Shown here: in pieces, positions 22,701-34,847 of the stretch | How positions within the stretch are numbered: position 1 is the stretch's first letter | Layout of the letters: each line of letters opens with the position of its first letter | From: Inia geoffrensis | Taxonomy: Eukaryota > Chordata > Mammalia > Artiodactyla > Iniidae | DNA length: 64,000 nt | Reading direction: 5' to 3' | NCBI GenBank assembly: GCA_036417435.1 | Contig: CM070910.1 | Location: 81,142,784-81,206,783 of the forward strand | Position numbers and translations under genes: made by a program | Notes under the pieces: model-generated | Databases searched by the model: none | Told to the model about the DNA's origin: nothing | The model's input: the letters and a program-made list of their open reading frames with translations, nothing else

Positions 22701-24744
22701 GAATTCTTCTTCCTGTAGGGAAATCAGAGTTCAATGTGCCTGTCCAAACACATCGAGTTAGCCGCTCATTGGTTCTCCTTATTCCTGTTCATCTTCCACG
22801 GAAATTGCAAACTGTGCCAAACAAGAGGTCAAAGGCACTGACTCTCCAAGTGGGGAGAACGTTAATATCGCATCTGGAACGGCAAACTCCATTATCACGG
22901 GGCGAAAAAGGCGATGAGTTTTAGAAATTTTGCCTGATCACTTCGTGGACCACATTCGGGGTTTTCCATGCATATTTTAGCTGAAGGATAAATCCCTGGA
23001 ACGTGGAGATTTGGGACCCGTGGAATTGGAACCATGCACCATTACCTCAAACGGTCTGCATTCCCTCACCAATAGTATCAGCCCCATGTGTCCAGTCTTA
23101 TCTCTCCAACAGCTGTGGATGTACAGGTGGTAAATCCAAGATTCCTTACATGCCCTGAAGGACTTACTTAAGAATTTCTCTCTATTTCACAGTCCTTGTG
23201 TTTTCTTTTTCAAATTTATTTTTATAAGGGGATTTTGCTTATTTACACTGCTGTGTGTATGCTGCTGTATACAAATGATTTTCTTATGGAGACCTATAAA
23301 TGTATGGGTTTTAAGTTTATTCATAGTCAGGTATATTCCTAGGTTTTGAATATGGGGTGTTGAGTCCATTTGGTTGAACAAGGAGTAGGTCTTGTCTAAT
23401 ATATATTTGGCTTATGGAATGGTATCTGTCCTAATGTCAACCTCTGGTTCTATGCAGACTCCCCACTGTCCTTTCCCCTTAAGCAAGCATAAGTTTCTTT
23501 TGTAAATGTGAGACTGTGTTGTGTTTTGTAATGCAGTTCATGAGTAGCCGTGTTTACATTCCCGGTATTAGTGTTATCTTATGATGTTTCTTTTTCTGTG
23601 TGCCTTATTTCACTTAGAATCATCGTAACTAAATCCACTCATTATGCTGCTACTGGTCTGTGGCCATTGATTTCATTGTTGAGTGATATTCCATTGTAGG
23701 GATGTACCACAACTTCTATATCCATTTTTCTCTTTCTGGGCTATTGAAGTTGTACCATAGTCAAGGTTCCTGTACACAGAGAAGCCCCAAACATTGGTGT
23801 GGCTGTGTCTTTTCATTTAAATTTTCCGAATCTATAGCACCATAAGTGGAAGTGCCCTAGGCTCTCTAGCTTGTTTTTTTCTTTGTTCCAAGAAACACCC
23901 TCCACTTCTCCCGAGTGGCGGTTGGCAATTTACATGCCGCCCATCAGCATAACAAGGCTGACAGTTCTGAATGGCCTGTCCTGCCTCGCTGGATTTTACA
24001 CTTTTATCGGACGGCCCTTTTGATTGGTGCGAAGTGATACTTCATTGTAGTGCGGATTTCCATTGCAGGCTTGCTTGGTTGGCCAAAAAGGGCGTATGTG
24101 TTTTTTCCTGAATATATTCAGGAAAAAACGCATACGCCCTTTTTGGCCAAGTGAATCACTGTCGAACTGCTGCCTCTTTTCCTACGATTTCAGAGCAATT
24201 CTTATCTACCACCTGATATCTGGATTCTGCAATTCTGCGTCGCGTTCAAGTCCTCTTCACAGCCTTCCTTCAATAAATTTTTGGATGATAGGCGTCATTT
24301 GGAACTCTGCAGGATTGTGAGTTACAGTGTCAAAAGTCTCCTTTTCTCAACTCGCTTTCTTGTGAGCTGACCGCAAACCCGAAGAATTGATTCAGGCCCT
24401 AATCTCGTTCCCGTATGGCACGCTGAGCCTTTGGTGAATTCTTCTTCCTGTAGAGAAATCAGAGTTCAATGTGCCTGTCCAAACACATCGAGTTAGCCGC
24501 TGATTGGTTCTCCTTATTCCTGTTAATCTTCCACCGAAATTGCAAAGTGTGCTAAACAAGAGGTCAAAGGCACTGACTCTCCAAGTGGGGAGAACCTTAA
24601 TATCGCATCTGGAACTGCCAACTCCATTATCACGGGGCGAAAATGGCGATGAGTTTTAGAAATTTTGCCTGATCACTTCGTGGACCATATTCGGGGTTTT
24701 CCATGCATATTTTACCTAAAGGATAAATCCCTGAAACGTGGAGA
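21263..24744 (+). repeat. Two-monomer sub-repeat, copy D
   Basis: Partner of C. Matching ends at 24745 (GAGATTTGG against GAGATATGG at 21274). One internal difference lies in the palindrome left arm: TATGTG at about 24104 against TATGCG in C. Confidence 0.8.
22701..24435 (+). repeat. Satellite monomer m11 (1,735 bp)
   Basis: Dimer partner of m9. Contains 23353 t (GAATATGGGG), where all compared monomers read GAATACGGGG. Palindrome 24079-24150 has one mismatch. Confidence 0.93.
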
Positions 24745-26170
24745 TTTGGGAACCGTGGAATTGGAACCATGCACCATTACCTCAAACGGTCTGCATTCCC
24801 TCACCAATAGTATCAGCCCCATGTGTCCAGTCTTATCTATCACACAGCTGTGGATATAGAGGTGGTAAATCCAAGATCCCTTACAAGCCCTGAAGGACTT
24901 ATTTAAGAATTTCTCTCTATTTCACAGTCCTTGTATTTTCTTTTTCAAATTTATTTTTATAAGGGAATTTTGCTTATTTACACTGCTGTGTGTATGCTGC
25001 TGTACACAAATCATTTTCTTATGGAGACCTATAAATGTATGGGTTTTAAGTTTATTCATACTCAGGTATATTCCTAGGTTTTGAATACGGGGTTTTGAGT
25101 CCATTTGGTTGAGCAAGGAGTAGGTCTTGTCTAATATATGTTTGGCTTATGGAATGGTATCTGTCCTAATGTCAAACTCTGGTTCCATACAGCCTCACCA
25201 CTCTCCTTTCCCCTTAAGCAAGCATAAGTTTCTTTTGTAAATGTGAGACTCTGTTGTGATTTGTAATGCAGTTCATGCCTAGCCGTGTTTACATTCCCGG
25301 TATTAGTGATATCTTATGATGTTTCTTTTTCTGTTTGCCTTGTTTCACTTAGAATCATCTTAACGAAATCCACTCATTATGCTGCTACTTGTCTGTTGCC
25401 ATTGATTTCATTGTTGAGTGATATTCCATTGTAGGGATGTACCACAGCTTCTATATCCATTTTTCTCTTTCTGGGTTCTTGAAGTTGTACCATAGTCAAG
25501 GTTCCGGTACACAGAGCAGCCCCAAACTTTGGTGTGGCTGTGTCTTTTTCATTTAAATTTTCCGAATCTAAAGCACCATAAGTGGAAGTGCCCAAGGCTC
25601 TCTAGCTTGGTTTTTTCTTTGTTCCAGAAAAAACCATCCACTTCTCCAGAGTGGCTGTTGGCAATTTACATCCTGCCCATCAGCATAACAAGGATGACGG
25701 TTCTGAATGGCCTGTCCTGCCTCGCTGGATTTTACACTTTTTTCGGACGGCCCTTTTGATCGGTGGGAAGTGAGACTTCATTGTAGTGCGGATTCCCATT
25801 GCAGGCTTGCTTGGTTGGCCAAAAGGGCGTATGCGTTTTTTCCTGAATATATTCAGGAAAAAACGCATACGCCCTTTTTGGCCAAGGGCATCACTGTCGA
25901 ACTGCTGCCTCTTTTCCTATGCTTTCAGAGCAATTCTTATCTACCACGTGATATCTGGTTTCTGCAATTCTGCGTCGCGTTTAAGTCCTCTTCACACCCT
26001 TCCTTCAATAAATTTTTGGATGATAGGAGTCATTTGGAACTCTGCAGGATTGTGAGTTACAGTGCCAAAAGTCTCCTTTTCTCAACTCGCTTTCTTGTGA
26101 GCTGACCGCAAACCCGAAGAATTGCTTCAGGCCCTAAACTCGTTCCGGTATGGCACGCTGAGCCTTTGGT
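24436..26170 (+). repeat. Satellite monomer m12 (1,735 bp)
   Basis: Palindrome 25815-25885 is 71 bp because one A is missing from the left arm (GGCCAAAAGGG); this shifts the reading frame across it. Also marked by TGTTTGCCTTGTTTCAC and CATCTTAACGAAATCC, shared with the tail of m18. Confidence 0.93.
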
Positions 26171-27906
26171 GAATTCTTCTTCCTGTAGGGAAATCATCGT
26201 TCAGTGTGCCCGTCCAAACACATCGAGTTAGCCGCTCATTGGTTCTCCTTATTCCTGTTCATCTCCCACGGAAATTACAAACTGTGCCAAACAAGAGGTC
26301 AAAGGCACTGACTCTCCAAGTGGGGAGAATGTTAATATCGCATCTGGAACGGCAAACTCCAGTATCACGGGGCGAAAATGGCGATGAGATTTAGAAATTT
26401 TGCCTGATAACTTCGTGGACCATATTCTGGGTTTTCCATCCATATTTTAGCTGAAGGATAAATCCCTTAAACGTGGAGATTTGGGACCCGTGGATTGGGA
26501 ATCATGCACCATTACGTCAAAGGGTCTGCATTCCCTCACCAATAGTATCAGCCCCAAGTGTCCAGCCTTATCTCTACCACAGCTGTGGATGTAGAGGTGG
26601 TCAATCCAAGATTTCTCACAAGCCCTCAAGGACTTATTTAAGAATTTCTCTCTATTTCACAGTCCTTGTGGTTTCTTTTTCAAATTTATTTTTATAAGGG
26701 CATTTAGCTTATTTACACTGCTGTGTGTATGCTGCTGTACACAAGTGATTTTCCTATGGAGACCTATAAATGTATGGGTTTTAAGTTTCTTCACAGTCAG
26801 GTATATTCCTAGGTTTTGAATACGGGGTGTTGAGTCGATTTGGTTGAGCGAGGAGTAGGTCTTGTCTAATATATATTTGGCTTATGGAATGGTATCTGTC
26901 CTAATGTCCATCTCTGGTTTTATGCAGCCTCCCCACTCTCCTTTGACCTTAAGCAAGCATATGTTTCTTTTGTAAATGTGAGACTGTGTTGTGTTTTGAA
27001 ATGCAGTTCATGCGTAGTCGTGTTTCCATTCCCGGTATTAGTGATATCTTATGATGTTTCTTTTTCTGTGTGACTTATTTCACTTAGAATCATCGTAGCT
27101 AAATCCACTCATTATGCTGTTACTGGTCTGTGGCCATTGATTTCATTGTTGAGTGATATTCCATTGTAGGGATGTACCACAACTTCTATATCCAGTTTTC
27201 TCTTTCTGGGCTATTGAAGTTGTACCATAGTCAAGGTTCCCGTACACAGAGCAGCCCCAAACTTTGGTGTGGCTCTGTCTTTTTCATTTAAATTTTCCGA
27301 ATCTATAGCACCATAAGTGGAAGTGCCCTAGGCTCTCTAGCTTGATTTTTTCTTTATTCCAGGAAACTCCATCCACTTCTCCAGAGTGGCTGTTGGCAAT
27401 TTACATCCCGCCCATCAGCATAACAAGGCTGCCGGTTCTCCATGGCCTGTCCTGCCTCTCTGGATTTTACATTTTTTTCGGAGGGCCCTTTTGATCGGTG
27501 GGAAGTGAGACTTCCTTGTAGTGCGGATTTCCATTGAAGGCTTGCTTGTTTGGCCAAAAAGGGCGTATGCGTTTTTTCCTGAATAAAATCAGGAAAAAAC
27601 GCATACACCCTTTTTGGCCAAGTGCATCACTGTCGAACTGCTGCCTCTTTTCCTACGCTTTCAGAGCAATTCTTATCTACCACCTGATATCTGGTTTCTG
27701 CAATTCTGCGTCGCGTTTAAGTCCTCTTCACAGCCTTCCTTCAATAAATTTTTGGATGAAAGGGGTCATTTGGAACTCTGCAGGATTGTGAGTTACAGTG
27801 CCAAAAATCTCCTTTTCTCAACTCGCTTTCTTGTGAGCTGACCGCAAACCCGAAGAATTGCTTCAGGCCCCAATCTCGTTCCGGTATGGCACGCTGAGCC
27901 TTTGGT
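26171..27906 (+). repeat. Satellite monomer m13 (1,736 bp)
   Basis: Palindrome 27550-27621 has an altered centre (GAATAAAATC) plus one arm mismatch, three in all. Marked by AATCATCGTTCAGTG. Confidence 0.93.
26211..27560 (+). repeat. Sub-repeat within m13, paired with m17
   Basis: Matches 33152-34501 at an offset of 6,941 (four monomers). Shared rare markers include GATGAGATTTAG, CCTGATAACTTCG, TTTCCATCC, TCATGCACCATTACGTC, CCTTTGACC and CTTTATTCC. Edges are approximate. Confidence 0.65.
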
Positions 27907-29642
27907 GAATTCTTCTTCCTGTAGGGAAATAAGAGTTCAATGTGCCCGTCCGAACACATCGAGTGAGCCGCTCATTGGTTATCCTTATTGCTGATCATCT
28001 TCCACAGAAATTGCAAACTGTGCCAAACAAGAGGTCAAAGGCACTGACTCTCCAAGCGGGGAGAATGTTAATATCACATCTGGAACGGCAAACTCCAGTA
28101 TCACGGGGCAAAATTGGCGATGAGTTTTAGAAATTTTGCCTGATCACTTCGTGGACCATATTCTGGGTTTTCCATGCATATTTTAGCTGAAGGATAAATC
28201 CCTTAAACGTGGAGATTTCGGAGACGTGGAATGGGAACCATGCACCATTACCTCAAAGGGTCTGCATTCCCTCACCAATAGTATCAGCCCCAAGTGTCCA
28301 GTCTTATCTCTCCCACAGCTGTGGATGTAGAGGTGGTAAATCCAAGATTCCGCACAAGCCCTGAAGGACTTATTTAAGAATTTCGCTCTATTTCACAGTC
28401 CTTGTGTTTCCTTTTTCAAATTTATTTTTATAAGGGGATTTAGCTTATTTACACTGCTGTGTGTACGCTGCTGTACAAAAATGATTTTCTTATGGAGACC
28501 TATAAATGTATGGGTTTTAAGTTTATTCATAGTCAGGTATATTCCTAGGTTTTGAATACGGGGTGTTGAGTCCATTTGGTTGAGCAAGGAGTAGGTCTTG
28601 TCTAATATATATTTGGCTTATGGAATGGTAACTGTCCTAATGTCAAACTCTGGTTCTATGCAGCCTCCCCACCCTCCTTTCCCCTTAAGCAAGCAGAAGT
28701 TTCTTTTGTAAATGTGGGACTCTGTTGTGTTTTGTAATGCAGTTCATCCGCAGCCGTGTTTACATTCCCGGTATTAGTGATATCTTATGATGTTTCTTTT
28801 TCTGTGTGCCTTATTTCACTTAGAATCATCGTAACTAAATCCACTCATTATGCTGCTACTGGTCTGTTGCCATTGATTTCATTGTTGAGTGATATTCCAT
28901 TGTAGGGATGTACCACAACTTCTATATCCATTTTTCAATTTCTGGGTTATTGAAGTTGTACCATAGTCAAGGTTCCCGTACACAGAGTAGCCCTAAACTT
29001 TGGTGTGGCTTTGTCTTTTTCATTTAAATTTTCCGAATTTAAAGCCCCATAAGTGGAAGTGCCCTAGGCTCTCTAGCTTGGTTTTTTCTTTGTTCCAGGA
29101 AACACCATCCACTTCTCCAGAGTGGCTGTTGGCAATTTACATCCCACCCATCAGCATAACAGGGCTGACGGTTCTGAATGGCCTGTCCTGCCTCTTTGGA
29201 TTTTACACTTTTTTGGGACGGCCCTTTTGATCGGTGGGAAGTGAGACTTCATTGTAGTGCAGATTTCCATTGCAGGCTTGCTTGGTTGGCTAAAAAGAGC
29301 GTATGCGTTTATTCCTGAATATATTCAGGAAATAACGCATACGCCCTTTTTGGCCAAGTGCATCACTGTCAAACTGCTGCCTCTTTTCCTACGCATTCAG
29401 AGCAATTCTTATCAAACACCTGATATCTTGTTTCTGAAATTCTGCGTCGCGTTTAAGTCCTCTTCACAGCCTTCCTTCAATAAATTTTTGGATGATAGGG
29501 GTCATTTGGAACTCTGCAGGATTGTGAGTTACAGTGCCAAATATTTGTTTTTCTCAACTCGCTTTCTTGTGAGCTGACCGCAAACCCGAAGAATTGCTTC
29601 AGGCCCTAATCTCGTTCCGGTATGGCATGCTGAGCCTTTGCT
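27907..29642 (+). repeat. Satellite monomer m14 (1,736 bp)
   Basis: Divergent start (CCGTCCGAACACATCGAGTG). Palindrome 29286-29357 has four mismatches, including TTGGCTAAAAAGAGCG on the left. Confidence 0.93.
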
Positions 29643-31379
29643 GAATTCTTCTTCCTGTCGGGAAATCAGAGTTCAATCTGCCTGTCCAAACGCATCGAGT
29701 TAGCCCCTCATTTGTTCTCCTTATTCCTGTTCATCTCCCACGGAAATTGCAAACTGTGCCAAACAAGAGGTGAAAGGCACTGACTCTCCAAGTGGGGAGA
29801 ATGTTAATATCGCATCTGGAACGGCAAACTCCAGTATCACGGGGCGAAAATGGCGATGAGTTTTAGAAATTCTGCCTGATCACTTCGTGGACCATATTCT
29901 GGGTTTTCCATGCATATTTTAGCTGAAGGATAAATCCCTTAAACGTGGAGATATGGGACCCGTGGAAAGCGAACCATGCACCATTACCTCAAAGGGTCTG
30001 CATTCCCTCACCAATAGTATCAGCCCCAAGTGTCCAGTCTTATCTCTCCCACAGCTGTGGATGTAGAGGTGGTAAATCCAAGATTCATCACAAGCCCTGA
30101 AGGACTTATTTAAGAATTTCTCTCTATTTCACACTCCTTGTATTTTCTTTTTCAAATTTATTTTTATAAGGGGATTTAGCTTATTTACACTGCTGTGTGT
30201 ATGCTGCTGTACACAAATGATTTTCTTATGGAGACCTATAAATGTATGGGTTTTTAGTTTATTCATAGTCAGGTATAATCCTAGGTTTTGAATACGGGGT
30301 GTTGAGTCCATTTGGTTGAGCAAGGAGTAGGTCTTGTCTAACATATATTTGGCTTATGAAATGGTATCTGTCCTAATGTCAACCTCTGGTTCTATGCAAC
30401 CTCCACACTCTCCTTTCCCCTTAAGCAAGCATTAGTTTCTTTTGTAAATGTGAGACTATGTTGTGTTTTGTAATGCAGTTCATGCATAGCCGTGTTTACA
30501 TTCCCGGTATTAGTGATATCTTATGATGTTTCTTTTTCTGTTTGCCTTGTTTCACTTAGAATCATCGTAACTAAATCCACTCATTATGCTGCTACAGGTT
30601 TGTTGCCATTGATTTCATTGTTGAGTGATATTCCATTGTAGGGATGTACCACAACTTCTATATCCATTTTTTCTCTTTCTGGGCTATTGAAGTTGTACCA
30701 TAGTCAAGGTTCCCATAAGCAGAGCAGCCCCAAACTTTGGTGTGGCTCTGTCTTTTTCATTTAAATTTTCCGAATCTATAGCACCATAAGTGGAAGTGCC
30801 CTAGGCTCTCTAGCATGCATTTCTCTTTGTTCCAGGAAACAACAACCACTTCTCCAGAGTGGCTGTTGGCAATTTACATCCCGCCCATCAGCATAACAAG
30901 GCTGACGGTTCTGAATGGCCTGTCCTGCCTCTCTGGATTTTTCACTTTTTTCGGACGGCCCTTTTGATTGGGGGGAAGTGAGACTTCTTTGTAGTGCGGA
31001 TTCCCATTGCAGGCTTGCTTGGTTGGCCAAAAAGGGCGTATGCGTTTTTTCCTGAATATATTCAGGAAAAAACGCATACGCCCTTTTTGGCCAAGTGCAT
31101 CACTGTCGAACTGCTGCCTCTTTTCCTATGCTATCAGAGCAATTCTTATCTACCACCTGATATCTGGTTATTGCAATTCTGCGTCGCGTTCAAGTCCTCT
31201 TCACAGCCTTCCTTCAATAAATTTATGGATGATAGGCGTCATTTGGATCTCTGCAGGATTGTGAGTTACAGTGCCAAAAGTCTCCTTTTCTCAACTCGCT
31301 TTCTTGTGAGCTGACCGCAAACCCGAAGAATTGCTTCAGGCCCTAATCTCGTTCCGGTATGGCACGCTGAGCCTTTGGT
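29643..31379 (+). repeat. Satellite monomer m15 (1,737 bp)
   Basis: Longest monomer, through an extra T near 30668. Palindrome 31023-31094 is a perfect 72-bp inverted repeat. Confidence 0.93.
31023..31094. mobile_element. Perfect 72-bp palindrome (mariner-type), m15
   Basis: Identical to the m9 palindrome although m15 is otherwise a different monomer class. Copied intact at 62262-62333. Perfect arms in two distant classes suggest the ancestral monomer carried the perfect form. Confidence 0.88.
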
Positions 31380-33111
31380 GAATTCTTCTTCCTGTAGGGA
31401 AATCAGAGTTCAATGTGCCTGTCCAAACACATCGAGTTAGCCGCTCATTGGTTCTCCTTATTCCTGTTCATCTTCCACGGAAATTCCAAACTGTGCCAAA
31501 CAAGAGGTCAAAAGCAGTGACTCTCCATGTGGGGAGAACGTTAATATCGCATCTGGAACGGCAAACTCCATTATCATGGGGCGAAAATGGCGATGCGTTT
31601 TAGAAATTGTGCCTGATCACTTCGTGGACCATATTCTGGGTTTTCCATGCATATTTTAGCTGAAGGATAAATCCCTGTAACGTGGAGATTTGGGACCCGT
31701 GGAATGGGAACCATGCACCATTACCTCAAAGGGTCTGCATTCCCTCACCAATAGTACAAGCCCCAAGTGTCCAGTCTCATCTTTCACACAGCTGTGGATG
31801 TAGAGGTGGTAAACCCAAGATTCCTCACAAGCCCTCAAGGACTTATTTAAGAATTTCTCTCTATTTCACAGTCCTTGTGCTTTCTTTTTCAAATTTATTT
31901 TTATAAGGGGATTTAGCTTATTTACACTGCTGTGTGTACGCTGCTGTACACAAATGATTTTCTTATGCAGACCTATAAATGTATGGGTTTTAAGTTTATT
32001 CATAGGTATATTCCTAGGTTTTGAATACGGGGTGTTGAGTCCATTTGGTTGAGCGAGGAGTAGGTCTTGTCTAATATATATTTGGCTTATGGAATGGTAT
32101 CTGTCCTAATGTCAACCTCTGGTTCTATGCAGACTCCCCACTCTCCTTTCCCCTTAAGCAAGCATAAGTTTCTTTTGTAAATGTGAGACTCTGTTGTGTT
32201 TTGTAATGCAGTTCATGCGTAGCCGTGTTTACATTCCCAGTATTAGTGATATCTGATGATGTTTCTTTTTCTGTGTGCCTTATTTCACTTAGAATCCTCG
32301 AAACTAAATCCACTCATTATGCTGCTACTGCTCTGTGGCCATTGATTTCATTGTTGAGTGATATTCCATTGTAGGGATGTACCACAACTTCTATATCCAT
32401 TTTTCACTTTCTGGGATATTGAAGTTGTACCATAGTCAAGGTTTCCGTACACAGAGCAGCCCCAAACATTGGTGTGGCTGTGTCTTTTTCATTGAAATGT
32501 TCCGAATCTATAGCACCATAAGTGGAAGTGCCCTAGGCTCTCTAGCTTGGTTTTCTCTTTGTTCCAGGAAACACCATCCACTTCTCCAGAGTGGCTGTTG
32601 GCAATTTACATCCCGTCCATCAGCATAACAAGGCTGCCGGTTCTCCATGGCCTGTCCTGCCTCTCTGGATTTTACACTTTTTTCGGACTGCCCTTTTGAT
32701 TGGTGGGAAGTGAGACTTCATTGTAGTGCGGATTTCCATTGCAGGCTTGCTTGTTTGGCCAGAAAGGGCGTATGCGTTTTTTCCTGAATATATTCAGGAA
32801 AAAACGCATACGCCCTTTTTGGCCAAGTGCATCACTGTCGAACTGCTGCCTCTTTTCCTACGCTTTCAGAGCAATTCTTATCTACCAACTGATATCTTGT
32901 TTCCGCAATTCTGCGTCGCGTTCAAGTCCTCTTCACAGGCTTCATTCAATAAATTTTTGGATGATAGTCGTCATTTGGAACTCTGCAGGATTGTGAGTTA
33001 CAGTGTTAAAAATCTCCTTTTCTCAACTCGCTTTCTCGTGAGCTGACCGCAAACCCGACAAATTGCCTCAGGCCCTAATCTCGTTCCGGCATGGCACGCT
33101 GAGCCTTTGGT
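31380..33111 (+). repeat. Satellite monomer m16 (1,732 bp)
   Basis: Shortest monomer: TTCATAGGTATATTCC lacks four bases near 32006. Contains 32301 a (copy 2 has t). Palindrome 32755-32826 has one mismatch (CCAGAAAGGG). Confidence 0.93.
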
Positions 33112-34847
33112 GAATTCTTCTTCCTGTAGGGAAATCAGAGTTCAATGTGCCCGTCCAAACACATCGAGTTAGCCGCTCATGGGTTCTCCTTATTCCTGTT
33201 CATCTCCCACGGAAATTACAAACTGTGCCAAACAAGAGGTCAAAGGCACTGACTCTCCAAGTGGGGAGAATGTTAATATCGCATCTGGAACGGCAAACTC
33301 CAGTATCACGGGACGAAAATGGCGATGAGATTTAGAAATTTTGCCTGATAACTTCGTGGACCATATTCTGGGTTTTCCATCCATATTTTAGCTGAAGGAT
33401 AAATCCCTTAAACGTGGAGATTTGGGACCCGTGGATTGGGAATCATGCACCATTACGTCAAAGGGTCTGCATTCCCTCACCAATAGTATCAGCCCCAAGT
33501 GTCCAGCCTTATCTCTACCACAGCTGTGGATGTAGAGGTGGTCAATCCAAGATTTCTCACAAGCCCTCAAGGACTTATTTAAGAATTTCTCTCTATTTCA
33601 CAGTCCTTGTGCTTTCTTTTTCAAATTTATTTTTATAAGGGCATTTAGCTTATTTACACTGCTGTGTGTATGCTGCTGTACACAAGTGATTTTCTTATGG
33701 AGACCTATAAATGTATGGGTTTTAAGTTTCTGCACAGTCAGGTATATTCCTAGGTTTTGAATACGGGGTGTTGAGTCGATTTGGTTGAGCGAGGAGTAGG
33801 TCTTGTCTAATATATATTTGGCTTATGGAATGGTATCTGTCCTAATGTCCATCTCTGGTTTTATGCAGCCTCCCCACTCTCCTTTGACCTTAAGCAAGCA
33901 TAAATTTCTTTTGTAAATGTGAGACTGTGTTGTGTTTTGAAATGCAGTTCATGCGTAGTCGTGTTTCCATTCCCGGCATTAGTGATATCTTATGATGTTT
34001 CTTTTTCTGTGTGACTTATTTCACTTAGAATCATCGTAGCTAAATCCACTCATTATGCTGTTACTGGTCTGTGGCCATTGATTTCATTGTTGAGTGATAT
34101 TCCATTGTAGGGATGTACCACAACTTCTATATCCATTTTTCTCTTTCTGGGCTATTGAAGTTGTACCATAGTCAAGGTTCCCGTACACAGAGCAGCCCCA
34201 AACTTTGGTGTGGCTCTGTCTTTTCCATTTAAATTTTCCGAATCTATAGCACCATAAGTGGAAGTGCCCTAGGCTCTCTAGCTTGATTTTTTCTTTATTC
34301 CAGGAAACTCCATCCACTTTTCCAGAGTGGCTGTTGGCAATTTACATCCCGCCCATCAGCATAACAAGGCTGCCGGTTCTCCATGGCCTGTCCTGCCTCT
34401 CTGGATTTTACATTTTTTTCGGAGGGCCCTTTTGATCGGTGGGAAGTGAGACTTCCTTGCAGTGCGGATTTCCATTGCAGGTTTGCTTGTTTGGCCAAAA
34501 AGGGCGTATGCGTTTTTTACTGAATATATTCAGGAAAAAACGCATACGCCCTTTTTGGCCAAGTGCATCACTGTCGAACTGCTGCCTCTTTTCCTACGAT
34601 TTCAGAGCAATTCTTATCTACCCCCTGATATCTCTTTTCTGCAATTCTGTGTCGTGTTCAAGTCCTCTTCACAGTCTTCCTTCAATAAATTGTTGGATGA
34701 TAGGGGTCATTTGGAACTCCGCAGGATTGTGAGTTACAGTGCCAAAAATCTCCTTTTCTCAACTCGCTTTCTTGTGAGCTGACCGCAAACCCGAATAATT
34801 GCTTCAGGCCCTAATCTCGTTCTGGCATGGCACCCTGAGCCTTTGGT
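33112..34847 (+). repeat. Satellite monomer m17 (1,736 bp)
   Basis: Partner of m13. Palindrome 34491-34562 has one mismatch near the centre (TTACTGAATA). Confidence 0.93.
33152..34501 (+). repeat. Sub-repeat within m17, paired with m13
   Basis: Partner of 26211-27560. Small differences such as TTTTCCATTT at 34220 and TTGCAGTGCG at 34457 separate it from m13. m18 in turn shares the start marker ATCATCGTTCAG with m13, showing that the pattern was shuffled by exchange or conversion. Confidence 0.65.

Noticed and set aside
25377..25595. Minus-strand open frame in the L1 3' UTR orientation
   Set aside because: Follows the sense strand of L1 3' UTR, which is non-coding; open by chance in this monomer and its copy at 56616-56834.
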